Source of the DNA: Castor canadensis | Taxonomy: Eukaryota; Chordata; Mammalia; Rodentia; Castoridae | NCBI RefSeq assembly: GCF_047511655.1 | Contig: NC_133396.1 | Location: 132,999,490-133,063,489 of the forward strand | Direction of reading: 5' to 3' | DNA length: 64,000 nucleotides | In this document: piece after piece, positions 1 to 10,984 of the stretch | Position numbering within the stretch: the first letter of the stretch is position 1 | How the letters are laid out: every line of letters begins with the position of its first letter | Position numbers and translations under genes: made by a program | Notes under the pieces: generated by a model | Database searches by the model: none | What the model saw: only the letters and a program-made list of their open reading frames with translations | Told to the model about the DNA's origin: nothing

Positions 1-2613
1 GACTCATTAGTAACTTTTCTGAGCGTTCCCTAGGAAACTATATTAAAAATGTATATTTATTTTCATTATCATTTCAATTAGGTATTTATTTTTCTACTTC
101 AACACATCAGAGGAACTATCTAAGAATTTCTGCCCTGCCCTTGGAAAGTTTGTAGACAGACAGGCAACAAAAGTGTGATGCAAAAGGAAAATATTTCATC
201 AGACACTTACAAATGTGTTTGGAAATCTACTCAAAAAGGCATCAATTCTAGCTAGAGAGTCAGAAAAAAAATTTGGAAAGAATACTGCTACACTTGAGCT
301 GGACTTAAAGAAGAAATGGGAGCTTGCCAGGTAGAGAAAACATCTAACACTAAGAACAAATAATGGAAGGACACCTGGAGCCATGGAAATAACTGGAATG
401 TGTACAGAAGTCTGCTGTGGCTAGAATGTGAGGCTTATACCTGGTTCAACACACACACAGATTCTCTCGTCTATTATTTATTTAATGTACTAAAAAATTC
501 CCATTTTAGCCATTTATAAATATAAGATTCTCATATCCTATTTTATCCATAAAATACGCTATAAAAATGAATGTGCGATGTCCTGTTTCTAATTTATACT
601 GAGCAAAATATTTCCACAGAGGTCTCTGTTTCACTTATCAATCCAACCCTTACAAATTGGGGATCCTTTATTCAAAGATCCCCATTCATTTCTTCATTTA
701 TTTTTAAAGTGTATGTAGAAACCCCACTATGTGTCAGCAAGCTATTTTAAAATTCACACTTTACATAAACTGTGTTTTAGTGATTCTGTGAGATTCTTCC
801 TAATCGGTGCCAAAATTATTGATATTAACAGGCAGTAATCCCACTGGAACAAGAAATAGTCTGCACTTCCATACAGAAACAGATATTCCATATAGGAACA
901 ATGTTAACTCTGTGAAAGGCACAGAGTTCAGTGGCACTGAACTCTGGCATGGTAAAGGCTCTTTGAATTTGCTAGAAGCATTTTAAGGCAGAATCTAGTG
1001 ACTAGAGCAATTTGCAATCAATTGTTATTACCAATGATGAAAAATTATTAAATAACCATCAAGAAAACTACACAAAAGTTGCAGCAAAGAAAAGGTGGTT
1101 ATTGACCACGTGTACTACTAACTGAAGATGTATTAAAAATTCAGACAAAAAGACTTCAGGGTGGAGCATAATGTTTTTGGAAGACACCTTTCCCTTCATC
1201 TCCAGCTGACAAAGCTGATGGTACCCACCAACATCTATTACATCCTCTCCCCGTCCTACAGGCAGAAGACTTCCCATCTACTTCTTCTTTGCTATGTTCA
1301 GGCGAAAATGTGGCATCTTCTTAAATGATGGCGAAGCCCAGGATGTCCTTTGAAACATGACACTCTGACAAGCTTCTCAGGATCTGCTGACCACACAATG
1401 GATTCCACTACTTGGGCTGAGTTGATGGTTTCTCATGAACGTATCCACTACAGGGATACCTACTCGGGTGAGATACATTGAATGCCAGCCACCCAGAATC
1501 TGCAGCACTGATTGTAGCAACGACACAAATCTGTCAGGGTTAGGTGGCTAATGTGAGTTCTAGGCTTCCAATTTGCGTCCTGATGTTGTGGGGTGTTCTT
1601 TCTAGCCTGTTTCTTACCAGTGTGAACCCAATCTCAATGTTCACTGCCGTAATTACCATCGGATGTATTTCCACTCTAGATTAATTCTGTACAAAAAAAG
1701 ATAGTAGCAACATTGTGATTTAAAAAGTGAAGATTAAAGTTTCCCCATTGCATAAAATAATATAATGATTAATTTGGGGATCTATTTTTGTATATTTCTA
1801 TTCACTATTCCCAAATAACTGTATGTGTGTGTTCCCCCATGTAAATGAGGAAAATTATCATAATCCAGAGGCAATCATCACCTTAATGATATTATTGTAC
1901 TGGATGCTGGCAGAAAAATTATAAGCAACGTTTTGAAATCGGGGAGCTGTTATTCCAGATGTCTACATTGGAGAGGTCAGTGGACATTATTCAATTAGAC
2001 AGATGCCAGCGAAAGTCTTATAAGCAGGAATTGTATTAGTTAAATGTATTTTTCCTTCTCACATCATATAGCATAATGTATTTAGTTAGGACAGGTTTGT
2101 AACATAATGCAATGAAGGAGAGTTTTCTCTCACACACACACGAGCATCTTTTTAAGTGATCAGCAAGGATCAGCATAGAGAAGCAAAGTATTCTAACAAT
2201 GGACTTTCATTAATTTGCTGACCTTTTCATGCAACTCCAAAAAAGCAACCACGAGGTTAGTCACCTCTCCCCCATGTCTGCTTATGGCTGCAGTTCTAGG
2301 CACATGGCATAGACTCTAACTCAGCTTCTTGATTTGTAAAATGAGTTCCTGCTAGGCAAAGTCATTTTCGTTGAGGCAGTTTATCCTAGTAAGGACAGAA
2401 TTTCAGCAGCTGGTCAGAAAAATTGTTATTTTGATTTTGTTCTGTTGACTCATTATCAATGATAGAAAAACTTCAGATTTTGAGCATCAGTTTACTCATC
2501 TGTATTAAGCAGAAATAATCTTTGATATTTCCTCCTCTAGAAGTACCCCAAATGACACTGAATTTTTACTAAATATGTTATCAGGTAATGAGATAATAAC
2601 ATCCCTTATTTCA
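1..2613. other. Unique AT-rich non-coding DNA
   Basis: No open frame longer than about 70 codons and no clear repeat. The patch 1060-1700 is more GC-rich and, read on the minus strand, gives short peptide-like stretches in shifting frames separated by stops. It might be a very old processed pseudogene or repeat, but I cannot match it to any family. The rest is plain AT-rich sequence. Confidence 0.6.
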
Positions 2614-2720
2614 GATGGGGTGTCGTGACTCATGCCTATAATCCTAGCACCCAGGAAGCTGAGGCAGAAAGATTGTGAGTTCAAAGCCAGCATGGGCTAC
2701 ATTCTGAGATCCTGTCACAC
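2614..2720 (+). mobile_element. B1-type (7SL-derived) SINE monomer
   Basis: Matches the B1/Alu-like pattern: a GGGTGTxGTGACTCATGCC head (box A side), 'CCTATAATCCTAGCACCC', 'GGAAGCTGAGGCAGAAAGATTGTGAGTTCAAAGCC' as the box B side, then 'TGAGATCCTGTC' before a short A-rich end. About 107 bp, so one monomer. It is diverged and has no clear target-site duplication, so it is not a recent insertion. No tRNA-like second half follows. Confidence 0.8.
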
Positions 2721-3067
2721 AAATAATCATAACCTTAACTTCTGTTGCAATTATTTTGGGGGAGGGGGTGGATATTATTTTTTAGATTTTTTTTTGTTTT
2801 GTTCTATTTGAAAATCTACCACAAATTATGTTCAAATTTAAAGAACTATTCTCTAGAGTTGGCTTCTTTAGACAGAGAACAAGAAAGAGGCAGGAAAGTA
2901 ACACTACCTCTATTCTCCCTAGAAATCAGCAAAAAGAGGACAAATGCAGACCCCAAATTCTTATAATAAACACACAAGGAATGTTCAAATTCTTTTATTG
3001 TTCTGAAACTGTCAAGTATTAAATGATGCCTGAAATAAATGCAATGGGTAAAGAGGAAAATTTTACA

Positions 3068-3157
3068 GGGCTGAGAGTGTAGCTCAGAGGGCTTGCCTGG
3101 CATGTGCAAGACCCTGGATTCAATCCTCAACACTGCAAAAAAATAAAACAAAACAAA
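3068..3157 (+). mobile_element. ID-type tRNA-derived SINE
   Basis: Begins GGGCTGAGAGTGTAGCTCAG and continues through 'GGCTTGCCTGGCATGTGCAAG' to the internal promoter box B 'GGATTCAATCC', then a tail of A interrupted by T and C. This is the rodent ID (BC1-related, tRNA-Ala-derived) plan. About 75 bp of body plus tail. A few substitutions in box A and box B suggest an old copy. Confidence 0.85.
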
Positions 3158-3159
3158 TG

Positions 3160-4230
3160 TTATAAAATAGGTAATGAAATATTTTAATAATTAGATGCAA
3201 TCTATTTTAAATTTTTTAAGATTTTTCTGTGACAAAGTTCAACTACTTCCTTCATAACTTTTCTGTGTAGTTATCTTAAAGTTTTCAAACCAAAATAAAG
3301 TGAAATGTGTTAACAAAATGTGTTAAATGAAAAAGTGTTAGAATTAAGTACACAAATTTAAATTTGTTGCAAGAAGCAATAATGCAATATATTAATACTT
3401 TTTTTGACTGTGTTAGTTGTTTGTTGAAGGGAAGTGCCTTGCAGAACTTTAAATTGCCAAGAAATGCTGTTTCTCACCTAATTTTTTTCTGAACAATGTC
3501 TAGGTACCATAAGATCCTATAAAATGAAGCTTCTTCTATCTTCCTTCCAACTCTGTTTCTTTTCTAAAGCATTCTATCCCGAAATAAATCTTATTTGAAA
3601 CACTTTTTGGCTACATTATTAAAGCCAAATATGGATTTAACTCCTGCTTATTTCTGTGTTGTTCCTAGTAGGGGATAGGGCAGAAACAGTGGCTTGTACT
3701 TCTCTTCTGGATGTCTGCAGTCACTCGGTGGCATCACATGGCAGTCTGAAGCTTCGAGAGCACTCCACTGCAAGCAGAAGCAGCAGAGCCATGGTGTCCA
3801 AATATCTCCCTGGGAAGGCAAAGCTCAGGCCACACAAGGTGAGGTGTTTGGAGACCAGGTACATTTTTCTAGAGGTGAACAGGAGTAGAGCTTTTGTAAA
3901 AAGGAGATTCAAAGAGGTTCCAGATATATTAAACAGATTCAACTGCTTGTTTGGAAATGATCTTTGCTCTGCCAGATACTATCTACTTTGCCTTAAAATA
4001 TGGATCACTTTGACTCTAATTCTTATAATCAAAAGGACATGGTCATTATTTCTGTTAGTAAATAGATGTTTTATATTAAGAGTGTGTGTGTGGAGTCACA
4101 AAAGCTCAGATTTGTATCCTGGCACAGTCGATTAATGATGTGATTTGAGGAGTGTACTGTCCACATTTCAGTTTCTGTTCTTAAAAACAATCTTAGTAAC
4201 TATTTCATAGAACTACTCTAAAGATTCACT
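3160..4230. other. Unique sequence containing the window's longest open frame
   Basis: AT-rich, with one 159-codon frame (3656-4135, +). Its product has no recognisable domain, is rich in Leu, Ser and Arg, and has no splice or promoter context. It overlaps a more GC-rich patch at 3690-3860 that may be an old unclassified repeat. I read the frame as chance, not a gene. Confidence 0.5.
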
Positions 4231-4311
4231 GAGGACTAGGGAGGTAGGTTAGTGGCAGAGCACTTGCCCAGCATGAATTGTGGTTTGATCCCTGGCCCTG
4301 CAAGAACAGGA
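4231..4311 (+). mobile_element. Diverged ID SINE with imperfect target-site duplication
   Basis: Shows the ID plan: 'GTAGGTTAGTGGCAGAGCACTTGCCCAGCATG', then box B-like 'GGTTTGATCCCTGGC'. It is flanked by AAAGATTCACT (4220-4230) and AAAGAGTCACT (4312-4322), an 11-bp duplication with one mismatch. That pins both ends and shows a retrotransposition event. The middle is degraded relative to the copy at 3068. Confidence 0.75.
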
Positions 4312-4451
4312 AAAGAGTCACTAGAAAGTCCGTGTAAAGTACTTAGGACATTTTGGTGAATGATTACATTAGGAGAGCTGTGCCAATTTCCATAGACAGA
4401 CTTTTCTGTTTAGATCCTTTGGTTAATATAGAGGGCTCAGCTTACATTTCT

Positions 4452-4861
4452 TTTTTTTTTTTTTTTAATATTGTTGTGCTGGATGAGGGTACCTTGTGGC
4501 ATTTACAAAAGTTCTTATAATATATCAAATATATCATATTTGAATTCACCCTTTCTACCTTTCTCCTTCATCCTCCTCCACCCATTCCTGGAATAATTTC
4601 AACAGGTCTCATTTTTCCATTTACATTCATGTGTATATAGTATTTGCATTATGCTCATCCTCCCACACTCTTTCCCCACATCTTCCCCCATCCCACTGGT
4701 ACCAACCCCCCCAGGCAGAACCTGTTCCATCCTCTGGTTCTCCAATTTTGTAAAAGAAAACAAAATGAAGTGACATTTTTGATTGTTTAAGATAGCTGCA
4801 CAGGGGGTTTCCTTGTGGTACTTCCATGTATATAAGTGCTATGGCCTGAATTGGTTCATCG
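4452..4861 (-). mobile_element. 5'-truncated LINE-1 3' end with target-site duplication
   Basis: A T-run (4451-4466) begins the element on the plus strand, so the L1 tail is on the minus strand. Flanks carry the same 12-mer GCTTACATTTCT at 4440-4451 and 4862-4873. The body is L1 3'-UTR-like. Its minus-strand text 'GAATTCAAATATGATATATT' and 'AAGAACTTTTGTAAATG' also occurs, slightly diverged, at 36115-36240 and 62670-62890. Only about 410 bp were copied, with no ORF2 sequence, the usual outcome of aborted target-primed reverse transcription. Confidence 0.85.
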
Positions 4862-4873
4862 GCTTACATTTCT

Positions 4874-7800
4874 GCACTTTATTATTGTTCAATGCTATCT
4901 ACTCTGATCATCTGGCCATATCTGAGAATTAGTTGCAACTAACCAGTAAATTCCCAGAGTGACAGAAAGTGTTCATTTGTAAGCACAATTATTTACCTCC
5001 CTCTGATTTTGTGCTACTGGATTTGGCATCTGAGAGTTCCCCAGGAGCACCTGTAAAGGCCATAAGCAATAAACCAGGGAACCTCCCAAGGTACTCCTGG
5101 ATCAGCCCAGTGCTGTAAAGCAGCAACTATCATGAACATCTTTGATTACATCTACAGAGCTGTGCCTGTCCCAGACTAGTTCATGGGCATGGCTGACTTA
5201 GTCACTAAAGGAACCAACCACTGCCATAAAATGCTCCCCAGAGAATCAAATAAACTGTAAAATGCCATGGAGCAGACACTGAGCTGCTTAAATATCTACA
5301 ACCCAAGGTTTTGATTCTCAAGCAACTTCTGAAGTCTTTGACATGAAGCAACCTATGACTGTTTCACAACACAGGTTTGATTACACAGGTGCTCTTGTAG
5401 TACAATGTGTAGAATGAGTTCCTTAACGAGCAGGTGGGCCCATGTGCAACTTCAACCTCTCCTGGCTTTATTTTTCTCTTGCTACTCTCATGTATACCTT
5501 TCTTTTGATCAAGGGTTTGAAAAGGGTGACAGTATTTTTGGTCATTCTAATTTTTATGATTTTTATAAAAATTATACCTCTAAATTAGGAAATTCAAGAA
5601 GATTTGGGGTATATTATTCAGGAGTGTCAAGTATACACTATATTTGTTCTTCCTAAGGTCAGGGATTTTAGAAGGCACTATGAAAGCACTGTTTCCAAAC
5701 CACTTCTGGTTCCTAATATTGAAATATGGGGTCCTAATGTGAGCACTTTCACCTAAAATAATCATTTGTTTTAAGCTGTTGATATTAATATGATGCTACT
5801 TCTACAAAATACAATGCAAATAAAGCTAAGACTATAAGCATAACTAAGACATTTTTTGTTTACTGAATAGAAATGCATCTCTCATATATGACAATGTAGC
5901 CTAAGCTGAGACTGCTTACACAAGGAGATAAGATGGAGTTCAATATTTTGTAGGGTTTTTAAATACTGTTTAAACATAATTTTAAATATTAACTTATCTC
6001 AGTCTTATGCCGTTTTAATGGAATATTTTCATATTATATATCAGTCTGAGTTTCTTTGTGACTCTATTGAATAGTCATGAGAAGCCCAGGCTCTTTTTCT
6101 CCTGGTGCTTTACCATACTAGGGAGCTGGCTTCATCCATATGGTCCAGAACAGCTCACCACTAGGTCCCTATCCCTACCAGCGGGAAGGAGTAAAGAAGA
6201 AGGGAATGAAGTGCTCCATCTCTTCAAACATAGAAATGGCCCATGTTATATTTGTTTCTATCACATTGGCCAGAACTTAGTCACCTTGTCACCTGGTCCA
6301 TTTGGATGGCTGGAAATACAACCTTTACTTTTACTATGAAAGATGTTGAGGGAAGACCCAACTGACTGCCCACAGCATGACTGCGATTTCAAATGCCAAA
6401 AATTGAACGTCATTTACAATAGACACATTTTCAGATGCTTTATTTTAACAATTATCTGCATAGTTTTAATTTTACACATAATAAAAGGGAATACATGGGG
6501 ATGATTTGGAGTTTATTAAATATTCTTGATTTCAGGAACCAGAAATGTTGGCCCATTTCTCTTAGTAGTCTAGGGCTCATTTGTTGGTGTCATTGTGCTT
6601 CTCAGCCTCCTTATCACCATGAGTATTACTTGCTTTTTTGGGTCCCAATTTCTTTACAATAATGAAGATTAGAGAACTAGTTCATGGGCGTTTGGAATAT
6701 GAAAGGACGATAGATATGTTTAACATGTAACTCAAATGTTGGAATGACCCACTCTGAGTACATCTTGAACGTCAGAACAATTTGTGACTCATACATATCT
6801 TGATGCTTTCTACACATTCAATCCTCAACAAATGACGTGAATTCTGTACATCTTACCCAGCTTGTGACTTCAATATGTACCCCATAAAGATAATGTACAA
6901 ATACTAAAGCAGCGTTTATCTTCATACACTTCTGCCACTGAACTTCCTTCTACCCCGTGCTCTGCCCCAAATTCATTTCTAGAAAGTATCTGAGGAGGCT
7001 TAGTAATAAGTAAAATATATAAATATGAAACACTTATAAAGCGAAGTATCAAAAAGGAAAAGTAAATGTAGTAAAAATTATAAAGTTTAAAGGCAAGAGG
7101 AAGGAAATCTGTTAGATAAGATAAGGAGGAATGAATGTGAGTAATAGTTACACAATTCTCTGGCAAAACATCAGAAGTGAAATTTAGTGTTTATGGAAAT
7201 GCTCTTAATAAATAAATTTGGCAAAAAGCCTTTTACCGTTTTTAGAACAAACTTACAATTCTGGTTTTGTTTGTTGTTAATGAACACTGTATAGGTTGAT
7301 GCTCATACTTAATAAAGAAGTTAAAAAATTCTGCCCACTGTGTCTAATAAAAGTAACAAAAGCTATCGTACAATAAGAAAAAGTCTTTACACACAGACAC
7401 ACACACTATACACACACACACTATAAATAAAATGCAGCAAAATCAGATTATTATCAATAATTGTAATTACAACTCTAATGCTGTGGTCAGTTTCTTCTTA
7501 CCAAAACCCACATTTTATTTTTACTTTTACTTTAGAGGGAAAAACAAAAAGTTAAGGGTGTGTGTGGAGAAAGGCTGGTCTCCATGCAACATTCCACTCA
7601 TGTGAACAATGCAGATTTGACAAGCTGTGACTTCTTGTTCACCAGGTGGGAAAAGGTGTGGTAACCCATCTGCTTAATGTGACTTTAATTCTTTCTTCTC
7701 TTTTCTTCTTAAATGACCTTGAGAAGAAATTTCACAACCTTTTAACTTTTTTTCTTCATGAATAGATGTTTCTTAAATGGTATAACAACATCTTTACTAT

Positions 7801-8264
7801 TTTTTATAGTGGCTCTAATTTTTGTTTTTGTTTTAGTTTAAAATAGTTTACTCCACTTTAGATTGTATTATTGTTTTTAAACTGGTACAGTAAAGTATTC
7901 AGTGATTAACCAAAATCAAACAGCCTAAATCTCCATTTTTTTTTCATTTAAAAAATGTGTATTAAGGATCTTCTGTGCAGTATTTTAATGTGTTCTTGGA
8001 TTGTTCCTACCCCAGTTATCATCTGGTACATGGTGCTACCACCCGCCCATTCTCTGAGGCCAACCTCATTACTAATATCTTTAAGTCTTATCTTTCTCTT
8101 ATACCCACCTCTTAACACCCAAAAATTAGGTCACTGTGGCTTTCAATGCATATCCTAAATCAGTAGTTTCTCACCCTTTCCATACTGAATCCCTTATATG
8201 GCACTACTGGGAAAGTCTCCAGGCAGAGCCACTTACTTACTTCCCTTGTCCCTCCCTATAGTTT
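4874..8264. other. Unique AT-rich DNA, minor simple repeat
   Basis: No gene-like open frame. Holds a short imperfect CA tract (7381-7428). The patch 5870-6050 has GATA and TTATCT motifs but no repeat similarity I recognise. Otherwise nothing seen. Confidence 0.55.
7381..7428. repeat. (CA)n imperfect microsatellite
   Basis: Two CA runs broken by CTATA, about 48 bp in all. Short and interrupted, so probably of low variability. Confidence 0.7.
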
Positions 8265-8640
8265 TTTTTTTCTTTCAGTGATTTTTTGAAAAGCATAAAT
8301 GGCCCATCCCTGCTAAAAACTCTGCAGTTGTTTCTCACTTCTAATTGTAGTAAAACCCTCATTCCTTAGTCTGCCTATGGATCCTGTAAGAACCGACAGA
8401 CTGCTGTCTTTCTGAACTCGTCTATTATCACCCCCTTACCTATTCAACTCATTTCTAGAATTTCTACCTCCATATGTGACTCAAACACACAAAGCTTATT
8501 TCTTTCGTGGGGCCTTTGCACCTTTGCTTTTTCTATCTAAATTATTTTCCCCAAGATGACAGCCTGGCTTGCCCCTTTTTTTCCTTTAGATCTGAACTCT
8601 AAGGTAACCCTCTCAGAGAAATCTTCTCTAGCTACTCCAA
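8265..8640 (+). mobile_element. LINE-2 relic
   Basis: Follows the L2 ORF2 3' region: a CTGCCTATGGATCCTGTAAG-like stretch, then 'GGGGCCTTTGCACC' and, near the end, a match to the L2 motif around 'AACTCTAAGGTAACC...CAGAGAAATCTTCT'. Heavily diverged with many indels, as expected for a family inactive since before the placental radiation. No usable coding frame remains. Confidence 0.65.
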
Positions 8641-8789
8641 AGGTTGGAAGACTCACATTCAATAAGTAATATTGCACACAATGTGATACAAATTTTCATA
8701 ACTCCATGGGGTCTTAAAATATTGATTTTCAGTTGTGTGGATTTACGAGTTGAAGAGACTAGGAGATTGCAGTTAAATGCTGAAGCGAA

Positions 8790-9005
8790 GCACGGTATTG
8801 TGGAAAGAGCATGTTTAAAGAAAAACTGTTTGGCCTTAAGTATTTGTCCTGTCACTTAATAACGTTATGACTTAAGAAAATTACTTAACACATTCTGAGA
8901 TGTTTTTCTCTTCTGCAAAAGGTGCATGTAATATTAAAACTACGAGTTTGTTGTAAGAATTATGAAAATAATATGTGCACCTGGAATATAGTAGCTCCTT
9001 AGTGG
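8790..9005 (+). mobile_element. MIR relic
   Basis: Has the MIR order: 'TATTGTGGAAAGAGCATG', 'TTGTCCTGTCACTTAATAACG' matching the 'CACTTACTAGCTGTGTGACC' core, 'TTACTTAACAC' and a tail like 'GTGCACCTGGAATATAGTAG'. Ancient tRNA-derived SINE, strongly mutated. Confidence 0.6.
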
Positions 9006-9225
9006 TGCTAGATTTTTCTTTTTTTTTTTTTCTTTTATTCTCATATTTGACTTCAATGCACGTCACTTTAAGTATGTTTTAATTGCTTCTTTGAAGGAGG
9101 AAGTAACTAGTCCACAACCCTGTGGCTGGTTTCCAGTTATTCTATTAAAAATTATTCTATTAAAAGACATTTGTCAAAGTCACCACACCCAATTGAACTT
9201 CTAGACTGATTCACACTCAACATGA

Positions 9226-9335
9226 ACAAGAAAGAGGGGGGTAACAAGAAAGAATGAAAAAATGAAAGGAAAGTAAAACAAAAGAAAGAAATAAAAGAGG
9301 GAGGAGGGATAGAGGAAGGAAGGAAGGAAAGACCT
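9226..9335 (+). repeat. Purine-rich (GAAA/GGAA)n low-complexity tract
   Basis: Nearly all A and G, with AGAAAGAAAT-like units and a (GGAA)n stretch near 9314-9330. Confidence 0.75.
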
Positions 9336-9399
9336 TTTTGGGTAGCCCAGAATTTTAAATATCTGAAAGTAATATGGATACTTCAAATTATATAAGAAT

Positions 9400-9530
9400 G
9401 CACCTGTTTGTTCATTCAGTAAATATAAGTGTGGCACCAGGTACTGCTTCCAGTGGTACTGCATGTACTGTTATAAAGAAAGACAGACAAAACCCTCTGG
9501 TCTTAAGGAGCTTGCACTGTTTCCCTGTTC
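9400..9530 (-). mobile_element. LINE-2 3'-end relic
   Basis: On the plus strand it reads as the reverse complement of an L2 3' end: 'TTCATTCAGTAAATATAAGTG', 'CACCAGGTACTGCTTCCAGT' and 'CTTAAGGAGCTTGCACTG'. Same family as the copies at 31330, 46515 and 53990. Confidence 0.55.
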
Positions 9531-9699
9531 AATGCCTCACCTGAGAATCCAATCCCATTCTATCTATTGCCCTGGATTTCTTACCCCAAATGATAAACTT
9601 GGGGTGAGGGGTCTTGGGTACTATTTTGACATTTGTCCATCATTTACTACATGGCTTAGGGGTAGTGACAACTTCTCCATGCCTTAATTTCCAAGGCTT

Positions 9700-10093
9700 T
9701 GTAAATGGCTGTAGCCATTAAACTAAACTAAATAAAGCCTGGAGATACCACCACAAGTTACTACATAGTTAACTGCAACCTAACAGTGCATAACCTAACT
9801 AAAAGTCTAATTTAGGAGTATATTTTTATGCTAATTAGCTGTCCTTCAGCCAATCACAGCAGACTAGCTTTAGTCAGTTATAGGCAACCAATCAGACCAT
9901 GTTCAAATAAGACAAGCTCCCAGCTTTAACCAATCAAGGTGTTTCTGGCCCTCACTTCCATTTCTTGTTCATCAGTGCTGCCTAGCCATGACAGCTGCCT
10001 GATTCCTGTACTTCTCCTTACCTAAATAAAGCCTATTAAATCTAATGTGTCTAATAGTTTTCTTTTAAGATATATACGGCCCCTACTGTTACA
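9700..10093 (+). mobile_element. Solo LTR of an endogenous retrovirus (ERV1/gamma-like)
   Basis: About 394 bp bounded by TGTAA...TTACA. It contains three CCAATCA boxes (near 9849, 9889 and 9928) in promoter-like spacing and a polyadenylation-type 'CTAAATAAAGCCTATTAAA' near 10022. These are usual features of gammaretroviral-type U3-R regions. No gag, pol or env sequence and no primer-binding site is adjacent, so the state is that of a solo LTR left after recombination. I could not find a clean 4-6 bp host duplication, so the ends may be off by some bases. Strand is inferred from CCAAT boxes lying before the poly(A) signal. Confidence 0.55.
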
Positions 10094-10680
10094 AAACATA
10101 ATTCCATGATAATATGAGCCATTATACTGCCCTCTTATGTCAAATAGCTTATCATTTAACTACTCTTTATTTCCCACATTAATATTTAGAACTGAGTTAA
10201 AGAAAAGAAACTTGTTTAGAACATGAAAATCTTAGTTCTGTTTCTTTTACTATAAATGCTGGCCTATTATTTTCTTCACTAAACCTTATATTCTCACTAA
10301 AGTTTTCTAGATGTCAATGTGCATATGTTTGAGGGACATTGCAATGCCATGAATTTGCTGTCTTGTTCTCCAAAAACTAATCAAGAATTTCCATAAGATC
10401 AGTTGCCTGTCCTCATTTAAATAAAAACTAGATTTCCCAAACATACATTTATGATCATCATTACGGTTATCTTCGTCAATGTCACAATGTATCCGTTTGT
10501 TTCAGATGATTCATTCTATGCAGTTCAATGCATTCGCCACCATAGAGATCACTGCCAGGCAGGTGCTATATGACTCATTCTCTTAGGACTAAAGAATATA
10601 TATATGCATATATATATATATATATATATAAATTTGGTATTCACATGGTATCCAGGTTACATCTTGATAACCATCTTGCA
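10094..10680. other. Unique AT-rich DNA leading into a TA tract
   Basis: No gene or interspersed repeat recognised. The right part includes the (TA)n tract. Confidence 0.5.
10596..10632. repeat. (TA)n tract
   Basis: About 37 bp of alternating T and A interrupted once by GC. Such tracts can extrude as hairpins. Confidence 0.85.
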
Positions 10681-10689
10681 ACTGAGCGG

Positions 10690-10960
10690 TAAAAATGGCA
10701 GATGGAATGTTATTGTTTTCCTTTCTCCTCCCCGTTTCCCTTTATTTCCTCACATTGTCAGATGGCCCCATCCATTCAGATGGCAAGACTGTTCTGAATG
10801 AAGGCAAGCCTGCACCTTTGGCGGCATCTCTCCAGTTCAATTAGGGAGCTTTAGCAGGGCTAATTAGCATTCCTCAGAGTTGGAGCTCTTTGAGTGACAG
10901 GTAACCATGGAGAGTCACACTCCTGTTGGTGAGCAGCAAGAATCTCGCTTTTCTTTTTAA
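10690..10960. promoter_or_regulatory. Candidate conserved non-coding element (enhancer-like)
   Basis: Non-repetitive and more GC-rich than its surroundings. It holds three copies of the E-box CAGATGG (10699-10705, 10759-10765, 10777-10783). Beyond them lie paired homeodomain cores in 'CAATTAGGGAGC' and 'GCTAATTAGC', and a 'GAGTGACAGG' that fits a TALE (MEIS/PBX-type) TGACAG core. Clustered sites of this kind in a gene desert are typical of developmental enhancers. No open frame of note. Conservation has not been measured, so the call rests on motif density and composition alone. Confidence 0.4.
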
Positions 10961-10984
10961 TTAAAAATTAGAATAAGCTTTAAA

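Noticed and set aside
3656..4135. 159-codon open frame, the longest in the window
   Set aside because: No domain, no Kozak, promoter or splice context, and lower-case composition typical of flanking non-coding DNA. A frame of this length is expected by chance in 64 kb read on both strands.
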